Assembly (NCBI GenBank): GCA_004352715.1
Contig: SCFE01000098.1
Coordinates: 1,315,873-1,379,872 of the forward strand
DNA length: 64,000 bases
Direction of reading: 5' to 3'
DNA from: Hofstenia miamia
Taxonomy: Eukaryota; Xenacoelomorpha; Acoela
A program made the translations under genes and the position numbers. The notes beneath the pieces were generated by a model. That model was not told the origin of the DNA. It did no database searches and was given only the letters and a program-made list of their open reading frames with translations. Positions within the stretch are counted from its first letter, which is position 1. Each line of letters opens with the position of its first letter. Positions 29,101-44,200 of the stretch are shown in pieces.

Positions 29101-32100
29101 TTGCCCCATACCACCCCGCCCACTTCCATTTGCGTTTCAAAGTAATATTTGATTTTGGTGTCTTATGTTTCGGCAGAATATTTTGTTTTTTAATTCTCTT
29201 TTCGTGATTATTACAATGATTTTTGTTTTTGTGAAATTTTGCAATTCCCTGAGAGATAAATAGCCAATAGGTAGTGTTTGTAAGAAGAGCTCATTAAAAT
29301 CACAAATATTAAATATGTTTGGTTGTATGATCAAATTACAGTAGCAATCTTTCACTTGAAAACTTCAAACTGCTAGATGCTATATTTGTTCATGTAAAAG
29401 CAATATTTGTTAATTTTACATCTTTTGATTAGGGATCCAGAAACTAAGTTATTCCATTGACCAAAATTTGAACTGAAATGAATAGCAAATGACTCATACT
29501 ATGATATTCATATTCAATCACTAAGAGCATACCATACATTATTAGAAGACGGTCTCATTATTAAGTCGGTGTCTATGTGGGAGAAGTAGACGCTACACAC
29601 ATCGATGTTTCTGTTGTCGTCAATCAGCTGAAGGGATATGGTGCTGAGAATGAAGTTGACTTTCACAGCGATGTAGTCTTTGGGAAATGAACTGTAATCG
29701 ACAACGTTACCATCGTCATACCCAATGGCTTTGTAGAGCTCTGCTCTGTCTTCACTGTTTGCTGTGATTTTGCTTATGGCTAAATTACAAGAATGCTATG
29801 CATTAATAAATTAACGTGAAAATCTTGATTAAAAACGAGGAGAAGTTCCGATTTTTTGGTCGGAAAACAACACATATATGAGCAATGAGCAATTAATGAT
29901 CAAAAATGGAAATGGGTTAGACTTGCATAGAAAGGCACATTGGCGAAACACTACACTAAATTCAAACTAGTTATTCAAAAGATGTCCAATAATATGATTA
30001 AACGTGATCACAAAATAAGTTTTATAAAAAGTTTAACGTCAATTATCAATTAAAAATTTGGAAATCGAGTTTTTCTTCTACTTCTGTGATTAAGGTCACT
30101 GACTAATTCCAAATTTAACTAAACCCGCTTCCAAAACTTATCAAAATAATTTCTCTGCTGAAACATTATAAAAAGTCAAAAACACTGATTGTATGTGTAA
30201 GTCTACCCAAATCTTGCAAAATGAAAGCGCATAATACTAACAATAACATAGAAATTTCGAAACCAAGATATTCGAAAATCATTAGTAAAATGTAGAAATC
30301 ATTTAAATAAGTCAGTTTGTGAAATTCAATTCAAAATGTGGTAAATAATGAAACCAGAAGTTCTTCTATAATAGTAATTCCTCTACGAAAAAAGTTTTAG
30401 GGATATACATAGATGTGGAAAAAAACTGTGAGATGCATATTTTAATATGTTAGTTATTATAAGTTTTATTATCAACCCAAAAACCAGACTACGTAAAAGA
30501 ATTAGTACAAATGTTATCAATATGCGAAGCAATGTGTTGTCAAAATACGCACTTCAAACTCTCCAGATTTGATAATAAGAAATCGAGTCCAATTGCTTGA
30601 ATGCATTTTGAAATCGTAATTAAGGAAGCATTCCATATGCGTCATTAGTACAAAATGTCAACCAGAGCTATGTGCTAACGTTTTACAATTACTAAAATTA
30701 CAGTAAAATTATAAACATTTGAAAGTTCATCTCACTTATACATGCTAGAAATTTTTATAAGTGATTACTTAAAAGTCATTAGATAATTCTGGAAATTAGC
30801 TAAAATTGAAGTTCGCACAATTGAAAAGTTCATTACTAAACTTAATTATATTCAGGAAACTGGTTGGTTCAGCATATGTGTGATGCAACTCATTCCAATT
30901 TTTCTCACATTGAAGTTATTTCAATCTATCCATTAATGTGCTTGATATATTATATATAACTGAAAATTCATAGTGTAATTAACACAAGTATTGACTGGTA
31001 CTCATGCAATACGTAGAAAATATAAAATATGGCGTTGGCCCTTAAAATCGCTCCTCTTAACTTTCATCAAGTTACTACTCCAAACTATACAAGATTTAAA
31101 ATATCCTAGCAATCTTTTGTTTAGCCAACAAGCGGTTTACAACTTTGTCGTTGTTGGTTTCTAGGCTATAGTGTATATTAGAAGCATATAAACTGTTGTA
31201 CATCAAAAACTCAAAATCCCAAAAGTTTGTTGGTTTTGCTAACCCTGGCTTTGTCTGTGTATTTAGCATAATATTAGACATATAGGTAATTCTTTAAATG
31301 ATCTTTGCAACCATAGAACAACTTGAGTTAGAGCGCTGAGTTAGATGTTAATATAACTAAGCACAATAAATAATATTTAACGCAAACTTTTGACAGAATT
31401 GAATATTATACACAGATATTTTTAATAGCCCGTCGTGAAAATAATAGATATATTCTTTATACATATAATTGGTGGGAATCAGAATGCAACACAGTGTTTT
31501 GAAATTATTAAAGTGCAAAGTTGAAGTCAGCAATTGGGACACATCCATTTATAAGTCGAAGAATTCAAACGTTATTTATCATTTAAACGTGAAGTTTATT
31601 AATTTTGCAACTTCCAACCAGTAAATTCCAGTGACCGATTATTCTTATTTAATTAAAAATGCATCTGAACTTAATAATTTACTTGAAACAACTTCTTCAT
31701 TGACAGTCGTTGATGAAGAAAACCATCCACCCCAACCGCGATTTTTCTTTACTTCTTTACGCAATTTTTCTTCACGAGAGATGTTTCTCTCGGCTAAGCG
31801 TCGAGCCAAATCAAGATTGAATATGTCGAGATCTTCTTCACCGAGCTGAAAAAATAAAAGAGTGACTATTATTCCATTGAAATTAAATTTCAATAAACTA
31901 ATGCAATACATGAAGATTCACAGATCTGACTTAGGATTAGAAGTGTTGGAAAGCCTAGCGGGCTTAGCGGGACTTATCATACCCAAAACTTGCAAGATCA
32001 CTCATATCAGACCTGAAATTTAACTATGACCTAGACAAATTATCGATAGACCGAAGTGTAATGCTGTTGGGATTTTAGATTGGCATGTGATACATTGAAT

Positions 32101-35100
32101 TGATTTCAAGCACTTTCAGAAAATATTGTAAACTACTTTGCTATACGCAGATATTGTAAACTACTTTGCTATACGCAGATATTCAGCAGCACGATATGAG
32201 TAATACGCCTGCCCAGATCTTGCTACGAGATTTTATTACTAGGTGTTATGATTACATACTAAAATGAAGACAATGAAATAAACCAAAAAATCCGAAATGA
32301 CCCTAGCAGAGCCTATACAAAAAAAACGTCAGCCCCGAATCCGAAACGAAGTTGGGATGAGAACTGTTACAGATCGAATGATATCTTGCTAAAACCAATT
32401 AAACTCTATCCCAGTTAATAAGTAAACCAGTTTTTTTTAGGAAAATTAGGTAGTATGATATAAACACGAATTATAATTTTAAGTTCTGATTTTCATTGTT
32501 TTATAATATGCACAAGATCCTAAACTATCTAATTCGAGCTAAAACCATGATATTTACGCTATAATAAAACCCCATTTTTTAATATAAAACTTTACTTATT
32601 AACTGGGAAAAAGTTTAATAACTGAAATAAATTGCTAAGGACGGAAAAACTAATATAGCCATTGCTTCTCTCATAGTTTTAGAATTAACCATAACCTGCC
32701 TTCATCATATTACAGGACAAACCGTTTCCCAAATGTTCAAATAATTTTCTCCCAGCGTATTAGGCAATTTGAAGATTGTAGGATGTTGAGGGATCAATTT
32801 GTAAACGTGCTCTCATGTTGAAAATCTCTACTAAACTGAAATGCGGTGCCTGAAACTCCACAGTTAATGTTCAGATAATTAGGACGTCTAAAGCCCATTG
32901 CGAGCAAATATTTTTTACAAATAGTTGCCTTAAGTCCCCTTGGAGTGCGCAAAAGATTTTAAAAAATAATTATCTTTCATGTTTTCGTAGTGTAAATAAA
33001 ATATTATTGACATTCTGTGCAGTGCAAGTTTCAAGTATTTTCGCAAAAGTAAAATGTTAAATACTTTGATATATTAGAGATAGTAAAAACTGTTTCGTTT
33101 GTGGTATATATCATTTATATATATATATATATATAAGAAAAAGTTAAGCCCAAGTAATTATAACTAAAAATTCTTTCAGCAAATTCGGGTATCGTATTGA
33201 TAGTACCCAAGATGCAATTTTATCAATTACACAACAAATTGAATTGAATTGGATTTTCAAATAATTGTAGTTGCGTCACTTTATTAAATTGAACTAAAGC
33301 ATATAAATTATGGACTTGGTGACAACTCAATTAACTTAATTATGAATTCTTATAAATAGAAAGTAACTAACAAATAATACGACATAAATGAACCCAATTG
33401 ATACATCAAGGACATCTGCTTGATATTTCCGCAGCCAGTAATGGAAACCGGACACGTTCATGGTCATTAGCCCTATTTTATTGCGATTTATTTAAATGAG
33501 ATAATACAAATATAAAGACATTTTATAAAATATATAGACTACACATGCTTAATATGTTAATATGTACTCCAAAAATGGGTTCTCTTATATAACTATTACC
33601 CAAGCTGAATGTAACCTTTGGAAAAATAACATTCGTAACTTTATCACAGGAAATCTATAAATGGTATAATTGTCACCGTTATTATTCATTATCATTTCTA
33701 TCAAAAAATGCAATTTCCTAATTTTTTGAATGGGTTTCTTCGTTTTCAATTGCAAGCATAACTTAATTTACAAATGCTTAGATTTAGGTAAAATTGGGCT
33801 ACCTATAATGTCTATTGGTACATGTGTTCAACAATTAGGCCTAGTAGTAATTAATCGAATTATGCAAATAAATATTTCCTTATCCCTCAGATAGTGAAAA
33901 ATGAAAATAATATATTTAACATGTGATCATTATGCAATGAAAAAAGCAGAACATGACAGATTGCTTTCATTAAAATTGATATCATTAAGAAATGCACATG
34001 TAAAAGGACATTGAAAGATGCTGGATTGACTGAACCATCTCATTTAGTTGTTACACATTAGGGTAGCTGGTTAAGCGCTGCAAAATGCCTATCGCGTCTC
34101 CCAAGTGAAAAAGGTTCTAAATAATTTTACTGGAGCTGATTGATCTTAAACAGAATGATGCAAAATTCATAGAAATTTTTGAAAAAATTGAGAAACACTA
34201 CGCCTATTGAAAATCCTAAAGCGTATATATCTAATGTTTGCTTTAATTCTAATCTGGATGGAATTCATTAAACAAGTTATTGAGAAGAATGACTTCATCA
34301 TTTGGCATTTCACAAAATGTCTAGTAACAAGCATAGCTGTTGGACAATTTTTTTCATTTACAAAAAACCTTTGCATGAAACAAACATTTCAAAAATAACT
34401 TTAAAATGTATTTTTAATGTGCATTTGTGACTTTCATTTTAACCGCATTTTTCATTATAACGACCATTTTTCGGGGCCATTTTCGTGATTTTAAGTGCAA
34501 TTTTCAGGTTGCCCTAATAATAAGTGATATTGAACTATAGATAAATAATGCGACAGTATAGCACAGAGAAGTGTGAATTATTTCGGAGTAGAGATAGATA
34601 ATTATTTGCAATTTGATCATATAAACAGCTTATAGATACCTTCTACATAGCTTATTTTCAATGATGCTCGTCTCTCTAATATCAGAAAAACGGATTTTTT
34701 TTAAAATAATTTACTTGGTATTTAAAAAAATCTCAATTCTGCATAAATCAAAACAAATCTAAAACATTATCTCTATTAAACAATTCAGATGCATATTGTT
34801 ATCTATTATTTAATTCGTTTTCTTCCTAGTTAATAAGTTGCATTTTTTGTCAAGATGAAACTTTTAATAACTTTCATGAAGCTTTATTAAAAATTTCAAT
34901 TATGAAATTCGAAGTGAAAAACTATAAAAAATGACGCGAGTGCACATTTGGAGACAGCAACAAACATAGTGTACTCAAAAAATCATTTAATACTCAAAAT
35001 GGCTATAAAAGTTAAACATTTCTAATATTGAGAAAGACAACAAATATTGGTGATTTTTTAAAACCTTTTCAAATTTCTATTTATCAATAGATTTGGTATT

Positions 35101-36263
35101 TTCAGTATGTTTTTATGGTGCTAAATGATTTATTTGGATGATTTGTAGTCATGTACAACACTGGTACTAATGTAAATAATCTAAGAGTTCTGAAATTCCC
35201 TTATTTTTCTTAAATTCTGGAGAGAAAAGGATGAGGAAATCAGGGGAAATATTTGTACCACACATCCTAACCTTTCTTACTTAATCCGAACATGTCAAAG
35301 AATGTCCCAAAACCTAATGTGAGAGAACTCCGCGGGCCAAAGTTCAAGAATCCTCGCTTTCTTTAAAATCCTTATACCTTCTTAAAAAAATTTTTTTCAA
35401 AGCAATTTTATATTTTCTAAAGATTTTATTTTCCTGCAAATCTATAAAGCTTGAAATCAAATGCAGCAGATAGTTTGGGACAGTGCGAGTATTATATAAA
35501 GTTCATATTAATTTTGAAGTTTGGCCTTTTGTACGTATTTTGATTTACAATTTCATTGATTTTGCTCCTCTATGCAGCGGTGCAATTCATAATGTGATAC
35601 TACAAAACGGTATATAAAATTGGCTAAGGCAGTTATTTTACAACACAAATGGAAAGAAAGTGAGCCAATATTTAAATAATGATTATCTCTTAAAGAAGAC
35701 GCATACTAAAAATATAGTCAAAGGACTTCTTGTTCTTGGTCACAAAAATAATTCTGCACCACCCGTCACTTTTTAATTAGATGGTATAATTTCTCACCCA
35801 AATCACAAAGAGTTGGCCCTGGTACTCTCCCAATGCTTTGCTACCCAGATAAAAATACTAAGATGAATTGTTAATATTAAAATGATTATGCATATTGAAT
35901 ATTTATGTTCATACTTTTATATCCATTTCTTCTTCACTTGTGAGCTTATGTTTCTGGAGCATCCGCTTATATGCGTACTGGTAAGCTTTTGATTTCTTTC
36001 GAAATGCCATTATTTCATTGACATTGTATTTGTTCATGCGAGATCGGACCTGGTCGACAACACAACGATATGAATAACGCCACCTAAAATCAATATTTAT
36101 TGAAGTATTTAAACTTCTTACAAGTCAATGCATATGGGATAATTTTCAAGTACTAAAATAAATTTACGAATGAATTTCATAAAAATTGGCAGTAACTGAG
36201 GTAGGCAAATTATTTTTAAGCAAGAATCTATTATCAACTTTTAATAATAATAATAATAATAAT

Positions 36264-36315
<52 letters not shown>

Positions 36316-36358
36316 TATGAAAATATTGGAATAGATTAAATAATCTTTCCCCATTTTG

Positions 36359-36394
<36 letters not shown>

Positions 36395-38233
36395 GTAAAA
36401 CTGGCTCAGAAGCCACAGAGAGCAAGTTATAGATAATTATAGATATGTATTCTGTCTTTACAGGTAAAGTGCTAAAACATGATTAAAGCACAACCTTATT
36501 TTTGCATATAAGTGTTTTATCGTTTGTGAGATAGATCAACAACTGCATAAAATACCAGCTACTATCATTCCTATAGATTAAACATAAATTGGGCCGTAAG
36601 TTTGATGTTAGACAAAACTATGTTACATGATCCTACAAATTGTCAGAAATTAAAATGGAGCTGTCATCTGATGCAGCGAGATCGCACGGCTTTAAACAAG
36701 AAGGAAAACCACATTTAAAGCATCGTAACAAATAGTTTGTTTTACTTCAGCGCTTTTCGCATTTATTGGCCTCAGTTTTAATTCGATTTCATTAAAACTT
36801 GGTGCGTAGCTTCGCTATGCAATGCTTCAATTGTGCCTTAAGTTTGAGCAAGAGAGAGGCATTAGTTTAGGAGATAGGGGCTTCCAAATTTTGGCAAATT
36901 GAAATATTATAAAGGCGCTGAATACAAACTAAATTGAACTATTATAATGGCGATAATATAACTAAGGGTCTATTAGAAGGGCGCTTAAAATTTTATTATT
37001 ATTTCTTATTGAATACTATTATATCTAACTGTTAAATGATAAAGTAGATGTTTATATACAATAATCTACACATTTGAGCAATTTTTCCCACACTTAGATT
37101 GGTACTTGCCGTAATAATTTTCCCCAGCCGGTTTTAGCAAAATCAGCTCTTGGGTTAGCCTAAAGTAACTTGAGGAGGACTTTCTAGATGTAAAATAAAG
37201 TTTAGAAGAGAATAAAATTAGTTCGAAGTCGATCTGAGCATTATTCACAGAACAATCAGTATTTTCGCAATGTCACAACACCAATAAAATTTTTTTGAAG
37301 GAAATGACTAAAACGTTGATTGTGCAGCTAATAATGCTCGGATGGATTTCGGACCAATTTTGTTCTCTTCTAAATTACATTTTACATCTAGAACAAACAT
37401 CTAAACTTATTCAACACAAAAACTAGTTCAAAATTGTTTGATTCAGTAACGTCCTGCATCATCCTGCCCCCCTACAATGATTCATGTTAAGACTTCTTAA
37501 AAATATCGGACTACATCTCTTCTAAAAAACAATAGAAATCATTATCTAGATATGAAATTTAATGTAGGAGCGAATAAACCCTAGTTTGAATCCAATCCGA
37601 ACAATATTCGCCAAGCAATCTAAGTTTTTTTAAAATACTCAAGATATGAGTGTATTCAGAAAATTCAAAATGAATGTAACTTACTGCTTAATCTATTTCA
37701 TGCATACCAAAAAAAGTCAGTCGTTTTCAAAAAATTTTTGCTTAATAATAGTAATAGTCTTGAGGGCCATTATAATAATCAGGCAAAAATATTAACCGCA
37801 ATTATAATAGTTTTTGTATTCAGCGCGACAATGATAGTTCACGAAAGTGTATTTAGCACCATTATAATAGTAATAATTATTATTATAGATTTATTATAAT
37901 ATAGAACCACCAAAATATTGAATACGAGTGTACCAACAATTAGTGATGTAATTAAACATAGAGTAAGACGCGAATGTATAAAAATTAAAAATAAGCCTAA
38001 TCACTGCTTAAGTGAGATGCTAACTAATATGCAAAAAATTAAAAGCAAAAGAATAAAAAGTTATCGTTTGCATTTTATAGAACCAATTACAAGAAAACAA
38101 CTTTGAAGTACATGTACATTGCAGCAAAACTCGAAAACGAAAATTTAAGTTAAACATTTTGTAAATTTTATTTATTATCTGTAATGCCTTTGTGCAGACA
38201 CAATATAATAATAATCAATAATAATAATATAAT

Positions 38234-38271
<38 letters not shown>

Positions 38272-41200
38272 GGCCTACAAGTCGTGCAACATTTTAAATG
38301 TCCATAATCGGAAAAATAGACGAAGACTGAAGCTAAATTTATATTAACAGTAAGCTATAATAGATCAAATTGACAAATCACACATATTGATCAGCATGTC
38401 CAATATCATGCACCAAAACAAACTGAATGAAACGAAGCAAATTTCTGCATACTTGTAAAAGCATTACTTTCATTGAAAATTGTAGCTTTAAGCTAAGAAG
38501 TGTATTAGGTTCATTATTGTGAAATACTCTTCTCTGAGTGTCCCCAAGGCTAATAATCTAGCGGATTCAGGTCTGGTGAACGTGATTGATATACAATGTC
38601 ACACTTACGTGAAATTGGATACTGTGAGTAAAAGAGTCATTGAGAACTCGAAGAACGATTGTGACCCTATCTTGGATTCAGTTTACGCATTCGGTTAGTG
38701 ATGAGTAGATATCATGTGTATATAGCACCTAGAATTTATTGTTTCTTCGAAAACGTAAGGCGTTAATTTAAATGTTGCCTTGAACCCAAACCATACTCAG
38801 TCTTTTTCAGCAAGTGGGCCTTTTATTGGACTAAATGCGGCAATGGTATCTGCGAATACCACAATTTGGGTGAAGATACGCTTCACCACACCATACATTT
38901 TTTGAGGATGGTGGAAATTGTTGTTTAGCAGCCATTATGCGATCAGTAGGTGTCCATTCTTGTGTGGGTAAAAGTTATTTATTATTATCCGATGCACAAA
39001 TGATTTCGGAATGTTTGCTGATTGACAAACTACTTGAGCAGATGTTGCACCAAACTCATTACAACTATCTTCAACTGCTCTCTCAACTGTGTTCCTCAAA
39101 ACATTGATCAATACCAATCACTGTTGATGATGAACATGGATGTTTGCGGTTAATGTCTTCCTTACAATAATCACGAATGTCTGAAATAACATTATTTTCA
39201 TTGGTATAATAACACTAAAAATCCCGACGTGTACACAAACCCATTTTCTAAAAATAGAATGAAAATATAACACGCATCAGTTTTTGATTGGTGGGTAATA
39301 TATTCCCATGTAAATGCAACTAACATACACAATTCAATGGCTATGTAGCACAGCATCAATTTAAAATCTTGCATGATTTATAGGACAACCGGTATATATA
39401 CTGTACATATCCCACAAACAAAGTTAAGCAAATGGCTAGCAAAACATGCGAATATTTGAATACATTTGAGTTATGTACTAACCAAAATGCGATTAACTGC
39501 TGAAATAGTGTTTTCTTCTTTACCGGCATATCACTAAGTGATAGAAGTTTCAAAAGAGGATGGTTGTATCAAAGTAGAAACTAGAAATGGAATTACCATC
39601 TGTAACAACTCATAACGCACGGATAATTTATGAAAGACTAATACTTAAAGTAAATTGCGACTAAGATTAGAGCTCGACCGTATACCCAAAAAAACCGAAA
39701 CCGAAAGGAGAGAAAAACTGAAAACTGAGCTTTCGGTTTTTAGGAGAAGCAGTGGCCTAGAATATTATTTCCAAGAAACGATGCAACATTCTTAGACCAA
39801 ACGCCAAAGTTCTCGCCAAGCTGAAGTGTAATTGTCTTTACTTAGTTAACAGCCTAATTTTGGTGTCATGAAAATATAATATATTTAAGTATATTTCTCT
39901 TGAATAAAGTTTTACAATACCAATAGTATTTAGCCCAAAAAATCGACACCGAAACCGCGATTTTGAAGTGTAAAAACCAAAACCGAGCTCATTTTTTGGA
40001 AACAACCGAGTACTAAGATATATTGGAATATCTATTAAAAAATTCTCGTAGCATCCTAGAATTGACCTAGTATAGGAATAGTTTACAAACTATGTAAAAA
40101 ATTTAATTAAGATTTCGCACAGTCTTTTGTGTGTGATTGTGGATAAACCCAAATATGTACATATTCGCGGTTTTCTTTCATTAATTGCTACCATTTTTTC
40201 CTAATGTAATTCGCAATAAGTATAATTACTTGCTATTTTTATGCGTAAACCTAATTGTATAGATTTATTGAATAACAATCTGAATAAACAATAGAAATGC
40301 CGTGGGAATAGCAAAATGTAAACGAAATGGAAAGAGTTTATCTAGTAAGGCCACGGTTAGATTAGGTGAATAGTTAAAAGTGATCTGTCACTTCCAACCA
40401 CCCGAGATAATTAGCGATGTGACGATCACGAAGAATTCGTGCGTGCGTGTTCGATTTCATTTGTGATTGGTGTGCAGAGCGCGTAGTCTAACCACACTTT
40501 ATTTGTGATTAACCTGTAACACAATTACTAAAAGTGATTTGCGTAGCAATTTAAAAGGCTTCAATAAACATTGTGCCAAATCGAAGTTATATTATTATGA
40601 TATGTATTATATTTATATCGACTGTTTTTTACCTTAAAAATGTATTTACCTAGCATTCTTATATAATTTTAATAGATACTACATAATTTGTGCCATTAAT
40701 TGCTTTGAATACAAAACAGAAGGCTGTTGCTACTTTTTCTCTTTGTGCTTTAATACACAATTACAATGCCACGAAAACGACAAATTCACACAAGAAAAAT
40801 TTTTTAAAGACGCAATGAATCCGTGATTCTAAACTAAATATTAACAAACTCACAGGGATTTATCGAATTCATTAGAAAGAATTCATTTTAGTTTGAAAGA
40901 TTACTGGATAAATAATTACACATTTTACGAGACTCTATTTCTGCATCTATGCGGCTTATAATAACTTTGCGGTATTTGGCTGATGATGCCTCATTTCGAA
41001 GTCTTTCTTTTCTTTTTAATTAAATTAATAAAATCCGAAATATTTTCGTCAAGCGTCTCCGTGTGAGGCATTCTTTTTTTAAAATTTGTTGAAAGATGCA
41101 ATGAATCAGTGATTCTAAACTAAATATGAACAGGGATTTATCGAATTCATTTCAGTTTGAAAAATTACTGGAAAAATAATTACACATTTTACGAGACTCT

Positions 41201-44200
41201 ATTGCTTATAATAACTTTGCGGTATTTGGCTGATGATGCCTCATTTCGAAGTCTTTCTTTTCTTTTTAATTAAATTAATAAAATCCGAAATATTTTCGTC
41301 AAGCGTCTCCGTGTGAGACATTCTTTTTTTTACAGCGAATACCCTGGTATAATCAACATTGTAGTTGTCATTCATTTACAAAAATAATGTGCGCACTGTT
41401 GATATATTGATTTATTTATTTTGCATTTCCCTATGAAGGCATAATGTCTAAGTGCTGGAATTTGTTAAAATATGCTTTACAGATAACACTATTTCAAATT
41501 CATCAATAATTGTACATTTAATCATAATTTTAGAGATTAATTTTACTACTGTCAGAAATTCTAGTCATTATTTCTTTACAAAAACATTGCGCATGCGTCA
41601 CAAATCACCTAGTGTAACCACTCTATTGTGATTGGTAAGCTGTTTTAATCACAACAACAATTATAATTGCAATGCAGTATAACCACTAACTGGTGATGCA
41701 ATTTTGTAATTGTCTAACCGTGGCCTAACTATCTACAATTTAAGGCGAAAATTACTGTTTAATTCAAAGGCATCGACTCAATTGGCAACAGAAATTAACC
41801 ATTTTTCAGAGCATTGACATTATTATTGGTCCAAGAAACCCACATTTCATCTGTTATTGGCTTCAGATGGTGTAATTCCATATCTGATTAAGCGCATGTG
41901 ATAATTTATTTAATAACTTATATATAAAATCCAATATAATTGCTATTAATTTCTTCAAAAAGAAATGTGTTACCATTCTGAAGCATTGCTTCTTTCGAAG
42001 AATTCTGGCGGATTAAACTTTCGAAATTTATTTTTCACGGCCATCGTTTGGAGACTGTTCATAACCTCAAAACAGAGTGAAGCCTAAAACGAGAACTATA
42101 ATTGATGGAACTTTTCACAATAATACTCTATAACGAAAAACTTATCGAAACTTTCGAAAACAATCAATTCAATTTAAAGTAAACAATTTAACAGTTAACA
42201 ACTTTCAAAGATAGAAATATGATAAAATACCGGATAAGTCACATCTAAGAAAACGAAAGTACATATTATGCAAAAGTAATCACTTCACAATCTTTTGATC
42301 ATACTTGAAGTAAGTCACTAATAACCCACTAGTAATCACCTTAATAGACAGAGTGAGCATTTTTTCAGCATCGCTAGATAATTGTCTATAGCGACATTTG
42401 GATTGAAAGAATATATTGCTAAACCAATTCTTTTATAAATTATATTCTAAAACACGTAGATAAGTACATTTTAACTTCCTGCAGTATAAACTGAAAAAGC
42501 AATTTACATCGTAATACCCAGTTGCTTTCATTAGTAAAGCCATGATTTCTAACATTTCGAAGGCCTACTGTGGTTTGTAAACGCAATTGACAACGATTGA
42601 ATGATACACCCTCAATCCAAATTCGATCAAATTTATTATGAAAAAAAGTATTTTAAATAAAAAATATGATAAAATTCAAGATATCACATCCAATTCCATT
42701 TAGATATAAGAGCTAGAAAAGAATTGGAATAGACCGAGGATAAACATATACTATGTTTACATGGAAATTTACCGAATGCATTACATAAATGATGCTATTA
42801 AATATATTATAATACTAGCAGACTAATAGAGGGAATTTAGTGGACACTTCCACCCACGTAATTTAATTAATGTACATTAATTCTGGTAAACTGTTCGAGC
42901 AGAGAAATTAACAAACCAGCAGCGGTTGATCAAAGAATCCAACAGATTTTAACTCTGACGCTCAAGTCACACGAAATACCAATGAACGGGTCCATTTTAA
43001 TAAATTATCGTCATGAAGGATTAGGCCGATTTATTCACTTCACTAGGACTATCACCACCATAATTCATACTCAAGTCCACAAGAATTTAATGATTATAAC
43101 TGCGCGCTATAGTCCGAAAAACAATGAGGATGATTTGCTTCAAAGTAAAAAACATTTCAACTTAAATTCTGTTCGCAATATGCATGCATGTAAGATTCAA
43201 CAATTAACTACCTGTTTATTTGTAACATTTACTGCGAACTCTTTCATAATAACTTCTAGAGATACTTGTGGAACATCCAAATGCAGTGTTGGTTCAGGAA
43301 CTGCACAAATCTTAGCACTTCCGAAAATCGGTTTAATGAGATATGTAAAATCCTCAGGAACGTAATCCTTAGTAGCAACCGTATGATTCAAACGATCCTA
43401 AATATGTACCTATCAAGGACATTTTTTATTCTTATTAAAAAGAGATATATTTCCTGTAATGGGAAATACTTTAAAAAAATAAAATTATTAAATTGTGGTT
43501 TTCGTAACACGATGTAATTTTTCTAATTGTGTAAAAAATTAATGGAAACATTTTAAATTTTGTATACAAATGCAAACATCCGGTTGACTAGACAAGTGTT
43601 TGCTGTCTTTAATGACTTTGAAATTGCTATTTACAAAACAAGCAACATATATTCTACATAGTTTAGTAAGTACGTCGAATACAGTAGCAAACCAAAGCAA
43701 CGACAATTCTACCTTAAACATTCCAATTCATAAAATAAATTAAATGAATTTCATCCGGCTTGTATCTGCATGGCTTCAAAAAAGACATAGCAAAACAAAA
43801 ACAATGATTCTATATAAATAATGTAAACCAAAAGTTTTACTGTTGAAGCCAACAACTAAACAGTATAAAGAATACTTACCTGAAAAAACCGAAACACCCA
43901 ATAAGGCATCACTTACAATAATTTCTTGATTGTCTTCTTGGTCAACACTGAAGAGCTTCTGTTTGTAGTTAAAGTACAAGCACATCCCTTCTAATTCCAC
44001 CATCTAAATTACAAATAGCATTAAAAATTTAAATTGAAATAACCTTAAAAATGAACTGCGAAGTAGTTTCTGGAATAGGTTCCCAAGAAGAGTTACATGA
44101 TTGAGCAGTGAAACTTGAAAGACTTATTCCAATGGACACTGGTGATTTAATTGTAGTACCCTAAATATCAAGTAACTCAATAATTTGTTGTTGTTGTGTC

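Noticed and set aside
42982-43365. 127-codon plus-strand frame
   Set aside because: Its 3' half is antisense to VPS13 exon 8 and the rest has no recognisable motif.
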